From NCBI GenBank assembly GCA_030917445.1, contig JAUPUR010000043.1, positions 1-22,225 of the forward strand: a DNA stretch of 22,225 bases, given 5' to 3'. The notes under the pieces are model-generated. The model ran no database searches and was not told the DNA's origin. It saw nothing but the letters and a program-made list of their open reading frames with translations. The translations under genes were made by a program, and so were the position numbers. This stretch comes from Patescibacteria group bacterium. GTDB taxonomy: Bacteria; Patescibacteriota; Microgenomatia; Levybacterales; UBA12049. Within the stretch, counting starts at the first letter, position 1; each line of letters starts with the position of its first letter. Of this stretch, positions 1 to 7,713 are shown piece after piece.

Positions 1-1976
1 CACCTCCAAACGCCAATGGATCACTTCATTTCGGTCATGCAATGATGGTTCTTGAAGATATTTTGATTCGATTTAAAAGGATGCAAGGGTATGCAGCATT
101 ATGGATTCCTGGTGCTGATCACGCAGGATTTGAGACACAGTTCGTTTTTGAGAAGAAACTTCAGGAGAATGGAAAATCTCGATTTGATTACGCAAGAGAA
201 GAGCTCTATCAAATGATTTGGGATTATGTAGAGGAGAATAAAGGGGGAATGGAGAATCAATTAAGGAAATTAGGGTTTTCACTTGATTGGAGCAGAAGAC
301 GTTTTACCCTTGATAAAGATATTATTCAGGTTGTCTATAAAACATTTAAGAAAATGTATGAGGAAGAACTTATTTATAGAGATTTAAGACTTGTTAATTA
401 CTGTACACGAGATGGGACATCATTTTCCGATCTTGAGGTCATTTACGAAGAGAAAAGTAGTCCGCTTTACTATATTAAGTATGGACCACTTGTTTTGGCT
501 ACTACACGACCCGAGACTAAATTTGGAGACACTGCTGTTGCAGTACACCCTCAGGATGATAGGTACAAACAATTCATTGGACAGACAATTGAGATTGAAA
601 CAGTCTTAGGTGCATCGAAAATTACTGTTGTTGGGGATGAGATGGTTGATCCAACATTTGGGACGGGTGTTGTGAAAATTACTCCAGCACATGATTTTAA
701 TGATTTTGATGTCGCAAAAAGACACAATCTTCCACTTAAACAAGTCATTGGATATGATGGAAAGCTCAATGAACACGCTGGCGAATTTGCTGGTCTCTAT
801 GTTAAGCAGGCTCGTACTGCAATCGTACAAAGGATGCAAGAAAAAGGACTTATAGATAGAATAGATGAAAAATATGTTCATCGAGTAGGAGTGTGTTACA
901 AATGTAAGTCAGTTATAGAACCTCTTCCAAAAGAACAGTGGTTCGTTAAGGTAAAACCACTTGCAGAAAAGGCGCTGATGGCCGTTGAAAAGCAAGAAAT
1001 AAAAATATCTCCAGATAATTTTAAATCACAGTACAATCAGTGGCTAGGCAATTTAAGAGATTGGAACATAAGTAGGCAAATTGTTTGGGGAATTCAAATA
1101 CCAGCGTGGAAAAGTAAAAAAACTGGCGAATGGTGCATTACTGATGGAGAGACACCTGACGGGGATGAATGGGAAAGAGATACAGATACTTTTGATACAT
1201 GGTTTTCAAGCGGACAGTGGCCTTTTGCGACGTTGATGGTTAAAGATGGGGATTTTGAAAAATATTATCCAACTTCTGTTATGGAGACTGGATACGATAT
1301 TCTAAGAGCATGGGTCTCTCGAATGGTTATGCTTGGGTATTATGTAACTGGTAAAAAACCTTTTTCAGATATAGTACTTCATGGGCTAGTTAACGATCCG
1401 TATGGGAAAAAGATGAGTAAATCCAAAGGTAATGTTGTAAATCCTCTCGAGGTTGTTTCGGAGTATGGTGCAGATGCTGTTCGATATGCTTTGGTGTACG
1501 GGACTGCACTCGGTCATGATCAAAGTTTGTCATATCCAAAACTAGATGCGATGAGAAAATTCACAAATAAATTATGGAACATGGCTCGCTTTTTAGAGAT
1601 GAAAAGGATTGAAGGGGCAGAGTTAATATCATTCGTAAAGTTAAGAGAAGTAGCAGAGCATGAGAATGATAAAGAAATGGTTGCCAAAGTAGAAGATGTT
1701 GTAGTGAGAGTAACAGCTTTTTTAGACGAATACGATTTTAATCATGCTTCTCAGACACTTTATGATTTTGCATGGCATGAGTATGCTGACAAGTACATTG
1801 AGGATGTTAAAAATAGAATGGATGTAAAGAGTAGTTCAATTGCACAAAGCCTTTACGTTGTTCTTCTTCAGTTACTTCATCCATTTATGCCTTTCGTAAC
1901 AGAGGAAATTTACTTAAAAATCCCAGGACATCAAGACTCACTTGTCATCTTGCCATGGCCTCGCAAAGAGGAGTGA
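1..1976 (+). CDS. valS: valyl-tRNA synthetase, 5'-truncated by window edge
   Basis: Class Ia aminoacyl-tRNA synthetase that charges tRNA-Val in the cytoplasm. The reading frame is open from base 3 and is cut by the window edge. The HIGH motif is seen as HFGH at 27-38, before the first ATG (42), so that ATG is not the start. The CP1 editing domain follows (TTRPET motif and the HDFNDFD segment near 690-710), then a two-cysteine motif (CYKC, about 894-905), the DWNISRQ segment, KMSKS at 1410-1424, and an all-alpha anticodon-binding domain. The protein ends about 187 residues after KMSKS, at a conserved Trp-Pro pair. Most bacterial ValS proteins continue past this point and end in a coiled-coil tRNA-binding arm, which is absent here. 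The TGA stop is followed at once by the promoter of the next gene. Family identity is firm; choice of ValS over IleS rests on overall motif wording. Confidence 0.95.
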   Translation, partial: PPNANGSLHFGHAMMVLEDILIRFKRMQGYAALWIPGADHAGFETQFVFEKKLQENGKSRFDYAREELYQMIWDYVEENKGGMENQLRKLGFSLDWSRRRFTLDKDIIQVVYKTFKKMYEEELIYRDLRLVNYCTRDGTSFSDLEVIYEEKSSPLYYIKYGPLVLATTRPETKFGDTAVAVHPQDDRYKQFIGQTIEIETVLGASKITVVGDEMVDPTFGTGVVKITPAHDFNDFDVAKRHNLPLKQVIGYDGKLNEHAGEFAGLYVKQARTAIVQRMQEKGLIDRIDEKYVHRVGVCYKCKSVIEPLPKEQWFVKVKPLAEKALMAVEKQEIKISPDNFKSQYNQWLGNLRDWNISRQIVWGIQIPAWKSKKTGEWCITDGETPDGDEWERDTDTFDTWFSSGQWPFATLMVKDGDFEKYYPTSVMETGYDILRAWVSRMVMLGYYVTGKKPFSDIVLHGLVNDPYGKKMSKSKGNVVNPLEVVSEYGADAVRYALVYGTALGHDQSLSYPKLDAMRKFTNKLWNMARFLEMKRIEGAELISFVKLREVAEHENDKEMVAKVEDVVVRVTAFLDEYDFNHASQTLYDFAWHEYADKYIEDVKNRMDVKSSSIAQSLYVVLLQLLHPFMPFVTEEIYLKIPGHQDSLVILPWPRKEE

Positions 1977-1985
1977 TGGTATACT
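1977..1985 (+). promoter_or_regulatory. extended -10 promoter of the TPR membrane protein gene
   Basis: TGg-TATACT lies directly after the valS stop codon and six bases before the ATG at 1992. That spacing puts the predicted transcription start on the start codon. I see no convincing -35 and no Shine-Dalgarno sequence. Confidence 0.5.
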
Positions 1986-1991
1986 TTTGAT

Positions 1992-2411
1992 ATGAAAAAG
2001 AAAGTAATAGCCTCAGAACATAAAAAAGAAGTCAAAAATTCCCCGAGTATATCCCGAATGATTCCCGAACTTTCTAAAGAAAATATCTTTTATATAAAGA
2101 TAATTGTTGCCAGTTTTATCTCAGGGATACTGTTAATGGCTATTAGTCTTAAAGGGTATGAATTAATAAAATTGAGAGATGAGCTTGTTGAAACTCAGTC
2201 ACAGAGAAGTCAGTTATCAACACAGCTGACGTATTGGGAGAATGTGGCAGAGGATTATAGTGGATATCGAGACGCATATTTTAGTATTGCAGTATTATCT
2301 TTCCAGCTTGGAGATAAGAAAAAGGCACGGGAATCGTTAATTGAAGCATTAGCGCTTGATCCGCAATTTAAAGAGGGAAGAGAGTTTGGAAAAAAAGCAG
2401 GACTTTTATAG
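1992..2411 (+). CDS. small single-pass membrane protein with a TPR-like motif
   Basis: I do not recognise a named family. The 139-residue protein has a charged N-terminus, one strong hydrophobic segment (about residues 32-57), a short predicted coiled coil (58-82) and one TPR-like helix pair (about 90-125; an AYFSIAVLSFQLGD stretch, then KARESLIEALALDP). It probably sits in the cytoplasmic membrane with the TPR-like domain on one face; the orientation is not clear. It starts 15 bases after valS and has its own extended -10, so it may be transcribed independently. Its stop is three bases from the stop of the convergent bL25 gene. A role as a membrane-anchored scaffold is only a guess from the architecture. 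Confidence 0.75.
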   Translation: MKKKVIASEHKKEVKNSPSISRMIPELSKENIFYIKIIVASFISGILLMAISLKGYELIKLRDELVETQSQRSQLSTQLTYWENVAEDYSGYRDAYFSIAVLSFQLGDKKKARESLIEALALDPQFKEGREFGKKAGLL

Positions 2412-2414
2412 AGA

Positions 2415-3101
2415 TTAGCCTTCTTTTTGCTCGGATGAAGATTCAGTGGAATCAGCAGTCGATGAATCTTCTTTAGTAGTTTCTTGGTTTTCGTCAGTTG
2501 CTTGTTCGCCTTCTTCTGTTGTCTCTTCAGCGACAGGTTCTTCTTCGACAACAATCTCTGCAATTTTTGCCAAAACTTGTCCTTCGTCGGTAAGAATAGT
2601 AACTCCTTCAGGTGCTTTGAGGTCAGCAACGGTTAATTGATCCTCAACAGCTGCAAGAGATTCAATTGAGACTTCAATGTTTTCGGGGAGAGCCTCAGGA
2701 AGTGCTTCAACCTCGACTTCATTAAGTGTTTGTAGGAGTGTACCGATATTTCCTGTGACTGCAGGTGATTCGTTCAAAAGTACAAGTGGAACCATTGTTT
2801 TGACTTTTTCTTTGAGGTTTACTTGATAAAAATCAACATGAAGTGGAAGGTTAGTACGAAAATTCATATGCATATTTTTAATGAGTACAGGTCTTTTTTG
2901 TTCTTCAACCATCAAATCAATGAGTCCTGTTTCTCCAACTTCTTTATAAACAGACATAAAATCAGTGAGAGGAAGTTCAAGAGCAACAGATGAAAGGTCT
3001 TTACCATAAACATTTGCAGGAAGTATTCCTTGACGTCGAAGCTTTTTAATTTGTTTACCGAGTACCGTTCTTTTGGTTGCCTTAAGTTGAGGATGTTTCA
3101 T
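2415..3101 (-). CDS. rplY: 50S ribosomal protein bL25, long CTC form with acidic tail
   Basis: bL25 binds 5S rRNA in the large ribosomal subunit. The 228-residue protein has the N-terminal L25 domain (about 4-93; opening KATKRTVLGKQIKKLRRQG, with the PLHVDFYQV motif near its end) and the C-terminal beta domain of the CTC/TL5 form (about 100-185). A tail of roughly 43 residues follows, almost wholly Glu, Thr, Ser, Asp and Gln, and likely disordered. The long form with an acidic tail is known in this family, though this tail is unusually rich in Thr and Ser. The gene has a consensus promoter and a leader of about 33 bases with a stem-loop, and is divergent from ruvC. Confidence 0.95.
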   Translation of the reverse strand: MKHPQLKATKRTVLGKQIKKLRRQGILPANVYGKDLSSVALELPLTDFMSVYKEVGETGLIDLMVEEQKRPVLIKNMHMNFRTNLPLHVDFYQVNLKEKVKTMVPLVLLNESPAVTGNIGTLLQTLNEVEVEALPEALPENIEVSIESLAAVEDQLTVADLKAPEGVTILTDEGQVLAKIAEIVVEEEPVAEETTEEGEQATDENQETTKEDSSTADSTESSSEQKEG

Positions 3102-3113
3102 ATTAACTAGTTT

Positions 3114-3132
3114 AGCTTATCATTGATAAGCT
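3114..3132 (-). promoter_or_regulatory. perfect stem-loop in the rplY 5' leader
   Basis: The arms AGCTTATC and GATAAGCT are perfect inverted copies separated by three bases, giving an 8-bp stem. Given the promoter at 3142-3170, the stem would begin within a few bases of the mRNA 5' end and finish about a dozen bases before the ATG. It could be a 5' stability hairpin, a translational control element, or a DNA operator at the transcription start. Confidence 0.6.
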
Positions 3133-3141
3133 TTGATTGCA

Positions 3142-3170
3142 AGTATAGCATAATCAACGCACACTGTCAA
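3142..3170 (-). promoter_or_regulatory. consensus sigma70-type promoter of rplY
   Basis: On the minus strand, TTGACA (3170-3165) is followed after exactly 17 bases by TATACT (3147-3142). This is the strongest promoter by consensus in the window, fitting a ribosomal protein gene. The predicted start is near 3134-3136. Confidence 0.8.
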
Positions 3171-3201
3171 ACTATAGGGCATTATTTTTATGAGAATTAT
3201 G

Positions 3202-3207
3202 TATAAT
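3202..3207 (+). promoter_or_regulatory. -10 element of ruvC
   Basis: A perfect TATAAT sits six bases before the ATG at 3214, which would make a leaderless transcript. No good -35 is seen. The hexamer lies inside the longest possible reading of the ORF, which argues for the later start codon. Confidence 0.55.
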
Positions 3208-3213
3208 ATGCTG

Positions 3214-3705
3214 ATGAGAATACTTGGCGTGGATCCTGGAATCGGTAGGCTAGGATGGGGAGTAATTGAGGTCGAAGGGCAAAAGCAAAAAGCTATAGCA
3301 TATGGTTGTATTGAGACATCAATGAAAACAACTGAGGAAAAAAGAATACAGGAAATTTTCCATGAATTACAAAAAATACTCATTCAAACAGAACCGGACG
3401 TACTTGCAGTTGAAGAGTTGTTCTTTAGTCGAAATGTTACAACAGCATTCTCAGTTGGCCAAGCACGAGGAGTAGTCCTTCTCGCAGCTGCCGAAGCGGG
3501 GATTCCGCTTGCTTCATATTATCCTACAGCGGTAAAAAGTGCTGTCACAGGATATGGAAAAGCAGATAAAGCGCAAATAGGGCAGATGGTAAAAGCAATT
3601 CTTAAGCTTGAAAGTCTTCCAAAACTTGACGATACTACTGATGCTCTTGCTGTTGCACTGACACATGCATTTACTGCTAAGTTTAAGCGAATAAAAAGCC
3701 TGTGA
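3214..3705 (+). CDS. ruvC: RuvC Holliday junction resolvase
   Basis: Dimeric endonuclease that cuts Holliday junctions delivered by RuvAB. From the start chosen here it is 163 residues, the usual family length. The acidic active site is visible: Asp7 in GVDPG, Glu67 in AVEELFF, and Asp140/Asp143 in the C-terminal DDTTDALAVALTH motif. Upstream in-frame ATGs at 3190, 3199 and 3208 would add residues that RuvC lacks and would run through the TATAAT. The start at 3214 gives the standard MRILGVDPG opening and the six-base -10 spacing seen elsewhere in the window. It is followed by ruvA and ruvB. Confidence 0.95.
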   Translation: MRILGVDPGIGRLGWGVIEVEGQKQKAIAYGCIETSMKTTEEKRIQEIFHELQKILIQTEPDVLAVEELFFSRNVTTAFSVGQARGVVLLAAAEAGIPLASYYPTAVKSAVTGYGKADKAQIGQMVKAILKLESLPKLDDTTDALAVALTHAFTAKFKRIKSL

Positions 3706-3711
3706 TATAAT
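3703..3711 (+). promoter_or_regulatory. extended -10 promoter of ruvA
   Basis: TGa-TATAAT is a perfect extended -10; its TGA is the ruvC stop codon. It lies 14 bases before the ruvA ATG, which predicts a leader of about eight bases without a Shine-Dalgarno sequence. ruvAB could therefore be transcribed separately from ruvC. Confidence 0.55.
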
Positions 3712-3725
3712 GCCTTTACTTCTTT

Positions 3726-4307
3726 ATGATAGGCATGTTGGAAGGCCTGGTTGCCCTTAAAAATAACCCACACATCATTTTAAATGTCTCTGGCGTTGGA
3801 TATAAAATCCTTGTTTCCTCGTCTCTCTTTAATAAACTTCTTTTACAATCTCCTCTGATACTTTTTATCCATACACATGTTAGGGAAGATGCTCTTGAGC
3901 TTTTCGGTTTTGAAACTGCTGAAGATCTTAAGCTCTTTGAGTATTTAATAAGTGTTTCAGGGGTTGGAGGTAAAACTGCGCTTGGAGTTTTCTCTGTTGG
4001 AACAAAAGAAGAGATTGTTGATGCAATTGTTAAAGGTAATGTTTCTTTCTTTACAGCAGTTCCACGTTTGGGTAAGAAAAATGCTCAGAAAATAATTATT
4101 GAATTAAAAAATAAACTTGGAGGACTGGAAGACTTAGATCTTCGTGATACAGGGAGAAATGAGAAAGATGAAGCAATTGCTGCTCTCTTGCAATTTGGGT
4201 ATAGTGAGCGAGAGGCAGATACTGCCGTCACAGCTGTAAGTATAGAGGGGATAAGTACAGAAGAAATTGTAAAACGTGCATTAAAACATGTAGGAAAGGG
4301 AAAGTAA
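3726..4307 (+). CDS. ruvA: RuvA Holliday junction-binding subunit
   Basis: RuvA tetramers bind the four-way junction and load the RuvB motor. The 193-residue protein shows the N-terminal OB-fold domain (about 1-62; MIGMLEG opening and NVSGVGYKI), the helix-hairpin-helix domain (SVSGVGGKTALG near 77-88 and VPRLGKKNAQKI near 111-122), and the C-terminal domain III that contacts RuvB (about 145-190; EAIAALLQFGYSEREA). Length and domain order are normal. The MIG start matches the family's usual N-terminus. Its stop is one base from the ruvB start, implying translational coupling. Confidence 0.96.
   Translation: MIGMLEGLVALKNNPHIILNVSGVGYKILVSSSLFNKLLLQSPLILFIHTHVREDALELFGFETAEDLKLFEYLISVSGVGGKTALGVFSVGTKEEIVDAIVKGNVSFFTAVPRLGKKNAQKIIIELKNKLGGLEDLDLRDTGRNEKDEAIAALLQFGYSEREADTAVTAVSIEGISTEEIVKRALKHVGKGK
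4292..4301 (+). promoter_or_regulatory. ribosome binding site of ruvB
   Basis: A purine-rich AGGAAAGGGA stretch in the 3' end of ruvA stands about seven bases before the ruvB ATG. It is one of the few plausible Shine-Dalgarno sites in the window, and it belongs to an internal operon gene that cannot be leaderless. Confidence 0.6.
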
Positions 4308-4308
4308 T

Positions 4309-5334
4309 ATGAATGATGACAAACAAACAGATATTCTCAAGATCGAACCAGAAGAAGAAAAAGTATTGATATCCCTTAGAGCTCAAAGTTGGAATGAATT
4401 TTTAGGTCAGGAAGGGATTAAAAAATCGCTGAGAATTTCAATTGATGCTGCAAAAGAAAGGGGAGAAGCACTTGAACATGTTCTTCTTTATGGCCCACCA
4501 GGTCTTGGGAAAACAACTCTGTCACATATTATTGCAGGAGAGATGGGTAAAAATATTCGAGTAACCTCAGGTCCTGCAATTGAGCGCGCTGGAGATCTTG
4601 CTTCAATTTTAACAAATCTTGAAAAAGGAGATATTCTTTTTATTGATGAAATACATAGATTACAAAAATTAGTTGAAGAAACACTGTATCCAGCAATGGA
4701 GGATTATGCCTTGGATATTATTTTAGGCAAAGGTCCTTCTGCACGAACACTACGACTTGATCTCCCTCCATTTACTATAGTTGGTGCAACGACTCGGGTC
4801 GGGGCTATTTCTGCACCGCTGAGAGATAGATTTGGAGTGGTACATCGCCTCAATTTTTACTCTCCAACAGAGATGATAGTAATTCTTAAAAAGGCATCTG
4901 AGAAGTTGCAATTACATATTGATGAGGAAAGTCTTCATCATATTGCAATTCGATCACGAGGAACACCTCGCATAGGATTGAAACTCTTGAAAAGAGTCAG
5001 AGATTTCGCTCAAGTACATACAAAAGGAAAGGTTACTCAAGATGTCATAAAAGAGACGATGGATCTACTTGAAATTGATCATGAAGGACTCGATCCTTTG
5101 GATAAAAAATACTTACGTGCAATTATTGAAAAACATAGCGGGGGACCAGTTGGACTAGATACAATTGCTTCGACAATTGCAGAGGATAGTACAACACTTG
5201 AGGATATGGTTGAGCCATATCTTTTACAGCTTGGTTTTATTAAAAGATCACCACGTGGAAGAATTGCAACAGAGAATGCCTACAAACACTTTGATCTCAA
5301 GACAAAAGATAATCCTCAGCAACCACTTTTATAA
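4309..5334 (+). CDS. ruvB: RuvB branch-migration DNA helicase ATPase
   Basis: Hexameric AAA+ motor that drives branch migration with RuvA. The 341-residue length is normal. Visible motifs are Walker A GPPGLGKT (62-69), Walker B FIDEIH (111-116), the sensor-like ATTRVGAIS segment, and the arginine-finger region LRDRFGVVHRL. The C-terminal winged-helix DNA-binding domain includes KKYLRAIIEKHSGGPVGLDT. The gene starts one base after ruvA and must share its transcript. Its last six bases overlap the end of the convergent P-type ATPase gene, leaving no room for a terminator between them. Confidence 0.97.
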   Translation: MNDDKQTDILKIEPEEEKVLISLRAQSWNEFLGQEGIKKSLRISIDAAKERGEALEHVLLYGPPGLGKTTLSHIIAGEMGKNIRVTSGPAIERAGDLASILTNLEKGDILFIDEIHRLQKLVEETLYPAMEDYALDIILGKGPSARTLRLDLPPFTIVGATTRVGAISAPLRDRFGVVHRLNFYSPTEMIVILKKASEKLQLHIDEESLHHIAIRSRGTPRIGLKLLKRVRDFAQVHTKGKVTQDVIKETMDLLEIDHEGLDPLDKKYLRAIIEKHSGGPVGLDTIASTIAEDSTTLEDMVEPYLLQLGFIKRSPRGRIATENAYKHFDLKTKDNPQQPLL

Positions 5335-7692
5335 CTCAAACCCTATCTCAAAGATTGGATGAAAAAATGGCGTAAATATTATCATTGATTGAAGAAGAAG
5401 TGTGATGATGACGGTGACAATAAGGAATTTATTTGGTCTGAAAATATTTCTTCCTCTTACGAGAAATGCGAGTCCCATGTGTGAAACAACAAGCGTCGTG
5501 AAGACAATAGTTCGTGCAGTTGTTTCTGATGTGAACTGATATAAAATTGCAAAAAGAACAATGAGAAAGAAGCTTAATGTAAGGCCAATTGATCCTGTGA
5601 GAAGAAGACGTGAACGATTGAGGATTGGTATTTTAGGATCACGTGGAGGTTGTTTGAGTGCATAAGGATCTTTATTGTCGCTTGCAAGGGCGAGCGCTGG
5701 AAGACCATCAGTGACCAGATTTATCCAAAGAATTTGTGTTGGGAGAAGTGGAGCCGGCATACCAAGGAGTGTTGCGAAGAAAACAAGCGAGAGTTCTGAG
5801 ATGTTTCCTGCAATGAGATAAGTAATCGCCTTTACAATATTGTGATAGATTCTTCTCCCTTCTTCAATTGCTTTCACAATTGTTGCGAAGTTATCATCTG
5901 CAATAACAATATCACTCGCTTCTTTTGCTACATCAGTTCCTGATTCTCCCATTGCGACACCTACATCTGCCTTTTTGAGTGCAAGAGCATCATTTACTCC
6001 ATCTCCCGTGACTCCAACAACAAAACCTTGTTCTTGAAGCAGTCGAGTGAGGCGCATTTTGTCTTGAGGCTTTGTTCGTGCAAAGATACGAGTTTTTAAG
6101 ATAATTTTCTTAAGTTCAGCGTCACTAAATTTCTCAAGATCATCACCTGTCAACACATCCTCGTTTTCACCAAGTAGCCCAATTTCTTTTCCGATTGCCA
6201 TTGCAGTAAGTTCGTTATCACCTGTGACCATAATTGTTTGGATACCGGCTTTTCGTGCGGATTCAATCGCATTCTTTACTTCTTCACGTGGAGGGTCATA
6301 GATACCTACAAAACCTAAAAATGTGAGATCCTTTTCATGTTGTTCTCTGGAAGCTTTTGAGAATGAGCCAGTTTTACTTGCAAATGCAATAACACGAAGC
6401 CCTTTTTTTGCAAATGAGTTATATTGTTCTTCAATTTTCTTTCTTTTTTCTCCTGAAACTTTACTTCTCTCAAGAACAGCCTCTGGAGCGCCTCTCACAA
6501 AAACATGTGTATTTTTTTGTTCTTTCCAAACCGTTGTTATAGTTTTTGTTTTTGAATCGAAAACAAATTCATCAATAATACTGCCTTGTGATATTTCGTC
6601 GTGTATACTTTGTTGTTCTTTAACACTCCATTCAAGAAGTGCTCCATCTGTTTTGTCTCCAGCAATTTCATACCCTTTTTCTCCTTTGTGTATAAGCGAG
6701 GCAGTATTGCCAAGAACTGAAGCGAAAAACATATGTGCAAGATTTTTAGGGGACTCAGTCCAAACCTCTTTAACCTTCATACGGTTTTGAGTGAGAGTGC
6801 CAGTTTTGTCAGTTAAGATGTATTGGACCGCACCAAGAGTTTCAACTGAGGGCATTTTTCTGACAATTGCATGTCTTTTTGCCATTCTGCTTGTTCCGAT
6901 TGCAAGTGCAATAGTAATAACTGCTGGAAGTGATACTGGAACAGCCGCAATTGCAATACTGACAGCTAAAAGAAGGAGGGGTGTAAATTCTCGTCCTTGA
7001 ATAATTCCAACAGGAATAATAAGAAAAGCAACAGCAACTGCAACAACAGACAGGGTTCTCCCTAATCGAGCAAGTTGAATTTGGAGTGGGGTTTTTTCTG
7101 ATTCAATAGTTGAAAGTGTTTGTGCAATTTGACCAAATTTTGTCTCCATTCCTGTATTTTGAATTTTCATGTAGCCTTTTCCTTTCGTAATGAGCATTCC
7201 AAGATATATCTCATCACCACCTTCTTTGATAACGGGGAGAGATTCTCCTGTGAGAAGAGATTCATCAGTTTCAAGATGATGTTCTTTGAGTAGGATTCCA
7301 TCAGCTGGGATTCTGTCGCCTTCTGTTAAAAATACTATGTCACCAGGTACTAAATCTTCACTTGAGACAAGCTCTTCTTTTCCATCTCTCATAACACGTG
7401 CTTGAGACGTTGTATAGGATTTGAGTTTTTCAAGTGATTTTTCTGCTTTGTATTCTTGAATAAATCCAAAGATACTATCAAGAAAAATAATTGAAAAGAT
7501 AAAAATACTATCTAGTGATTCTCCAATAAAAAATGAAAGAACAGCAGCTATGACAAGAATGCCATTAATGACGCTTAAAAATTGTGAAAGAAAGAGTTTG
7601 AGTGCTGAAGTTGATTGCTTTGTCTGAATAAGATTTTTACCAAATTCTTTTTGTTTTTGCTTTACCTGATCGAGGCTTAGTCCGGGTTCCAT
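5329..7692 (-). CDS. P2-type cation-transporting ATPase (Ca2+-ATPase-like, altered ion site)
   Basis: Membrane pump that cycles through a phospho-aspartate. The 787-residue protein has an N-terminal cation-ATPase domain, M1-M2, the actuator domain with TGES (148-151), M3-M4, the phosphorylation motif DKTGT (Asp295), the nucleotide-binding domain, the hinge TGDGVNDA (562-569), and M5-M10. M5 keeps Asn630 and Glu633, and M6 keeps Asn658, Thr661 and Asp662, matching the SERCA ion ligands. M4, however, reads PVSLPAV where SERCA has PEGLPAV, so the key Glu is Val253; the M8 Glu also appears replaced (near His738). It is clearly of the P2A/PMR1 kind, but Ca2+ should not be assumed; Mn2+, Na+ or H+ are possible. 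It has its own leaderless-type promoter 22 bases after the GT-C gene. Confidence 0.93.
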   Translation of the reverse strand: MEPGLSLDQVKQKQKEFGKNLIQTKQSTSALKLFLSQFLSVINGILVIAAVLSFFIGESLDSIFIFSIIFLDSIFGFIQEYKAEKSLEKLKSYTTSQARVMRDGKEELVSSEDLVPGDIVFLTEGDRIPADGILLKEHHLETDESLLTGESLPVIKEGGDEIYLGMLITKGKGYMKIQNTGMETKFGQIAQTLSTIESEKTPLQIQLARLGRTLSVVAVAVAFLIIPVGIIQGREFTPLLLLAVSIAIAAVPVSLPAVITIALAIGTSRMAKRHAIVRKMPSVETLGAVQYILTDKTGTLTQNRMKVKEVWTESPKNLAHMFFASVLGNTASLIHKGEKGYEIAGDKTDGALLEWSVKEQQSIHDEISQGSIIDEFVFDSKTKTITTVWKEQKNTHVFVRGAPEAVLERSKVSGEKRKKIEEQYNSFAKKGLRVIAFASKTGSFSKASREQHEKDLTFLGFVGIYDPPREEVKNAIESARKAGIQTIMVTGDNELTAMAIGKEIGLLGENEDVLTGDDLEKFSDAELKKIILKTRIFARTKPQDKMRLTRLLQEQGFVVGVTGDGVNDALALKKADVGVAMGESGTDVAKEASDIVIADDNFATIVKAIEEGRRIYHNIVKAITYLIAGNISELSLVFFATLLGMPAPLLPTQILWINLVTDGLPALALASDNKDPYALKQPPRDPKIPILNRSRLLLTGSIGLTLSFFLIVLFAILYQFTSETTARTIVFTTLVVSHMGLAFLVRGRNIFRPNKFLIVTVIITLLLQSMIIFTPFFHPIFEIGFEL

Positions 7693-7698
7693 TATTTC

Positions 7699-7707
7699 AT
7701 TGTAGCA
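7699..7707 (-). promoter_or_regulatory. extended -10 promoter of the P-type ATPase gene
   Basis: On the minus strand TGc-TACAAT (7707-7699) lies six bases before the ATG at 7692, predicting a leaderless mRNA. It sits in the 21-base gap after the upstream gene's stop. Confidence 0.55.
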
Positions 7708-7713
7708 ATTTTT

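Noticed and set aside
1960..2000. Frameshift that would restore a full-length ValS C-terminus
   Set aside because: The downstream ORF encodes a different membrane/TPR protein with its own promoter, and I see no coiled-coil ValS tail in any frame.
2255..2629. A 124-codon minus-strand ORF across the TPR gene/rplY junction
   Set aside because: It overlaps the 3' end of rplY out of frame and the TPR gene on the other strand; its Lys/Leu-rich sequence reflects the acidic repetitive tail of bL25 read in another frame.
6323..6790. A 155-codon plus-strand ORF antisense to the P-type ATPase, and other long shadow ORFs such as 13074-13508 (minus) and 15279-15632 (plus)
   Set aside because: They lie wholly inside strongly conserved genes in another frame, are rich in Ser, Cys and Phe as expected of reverse-frame translations, and have no promoter or ribosome site.
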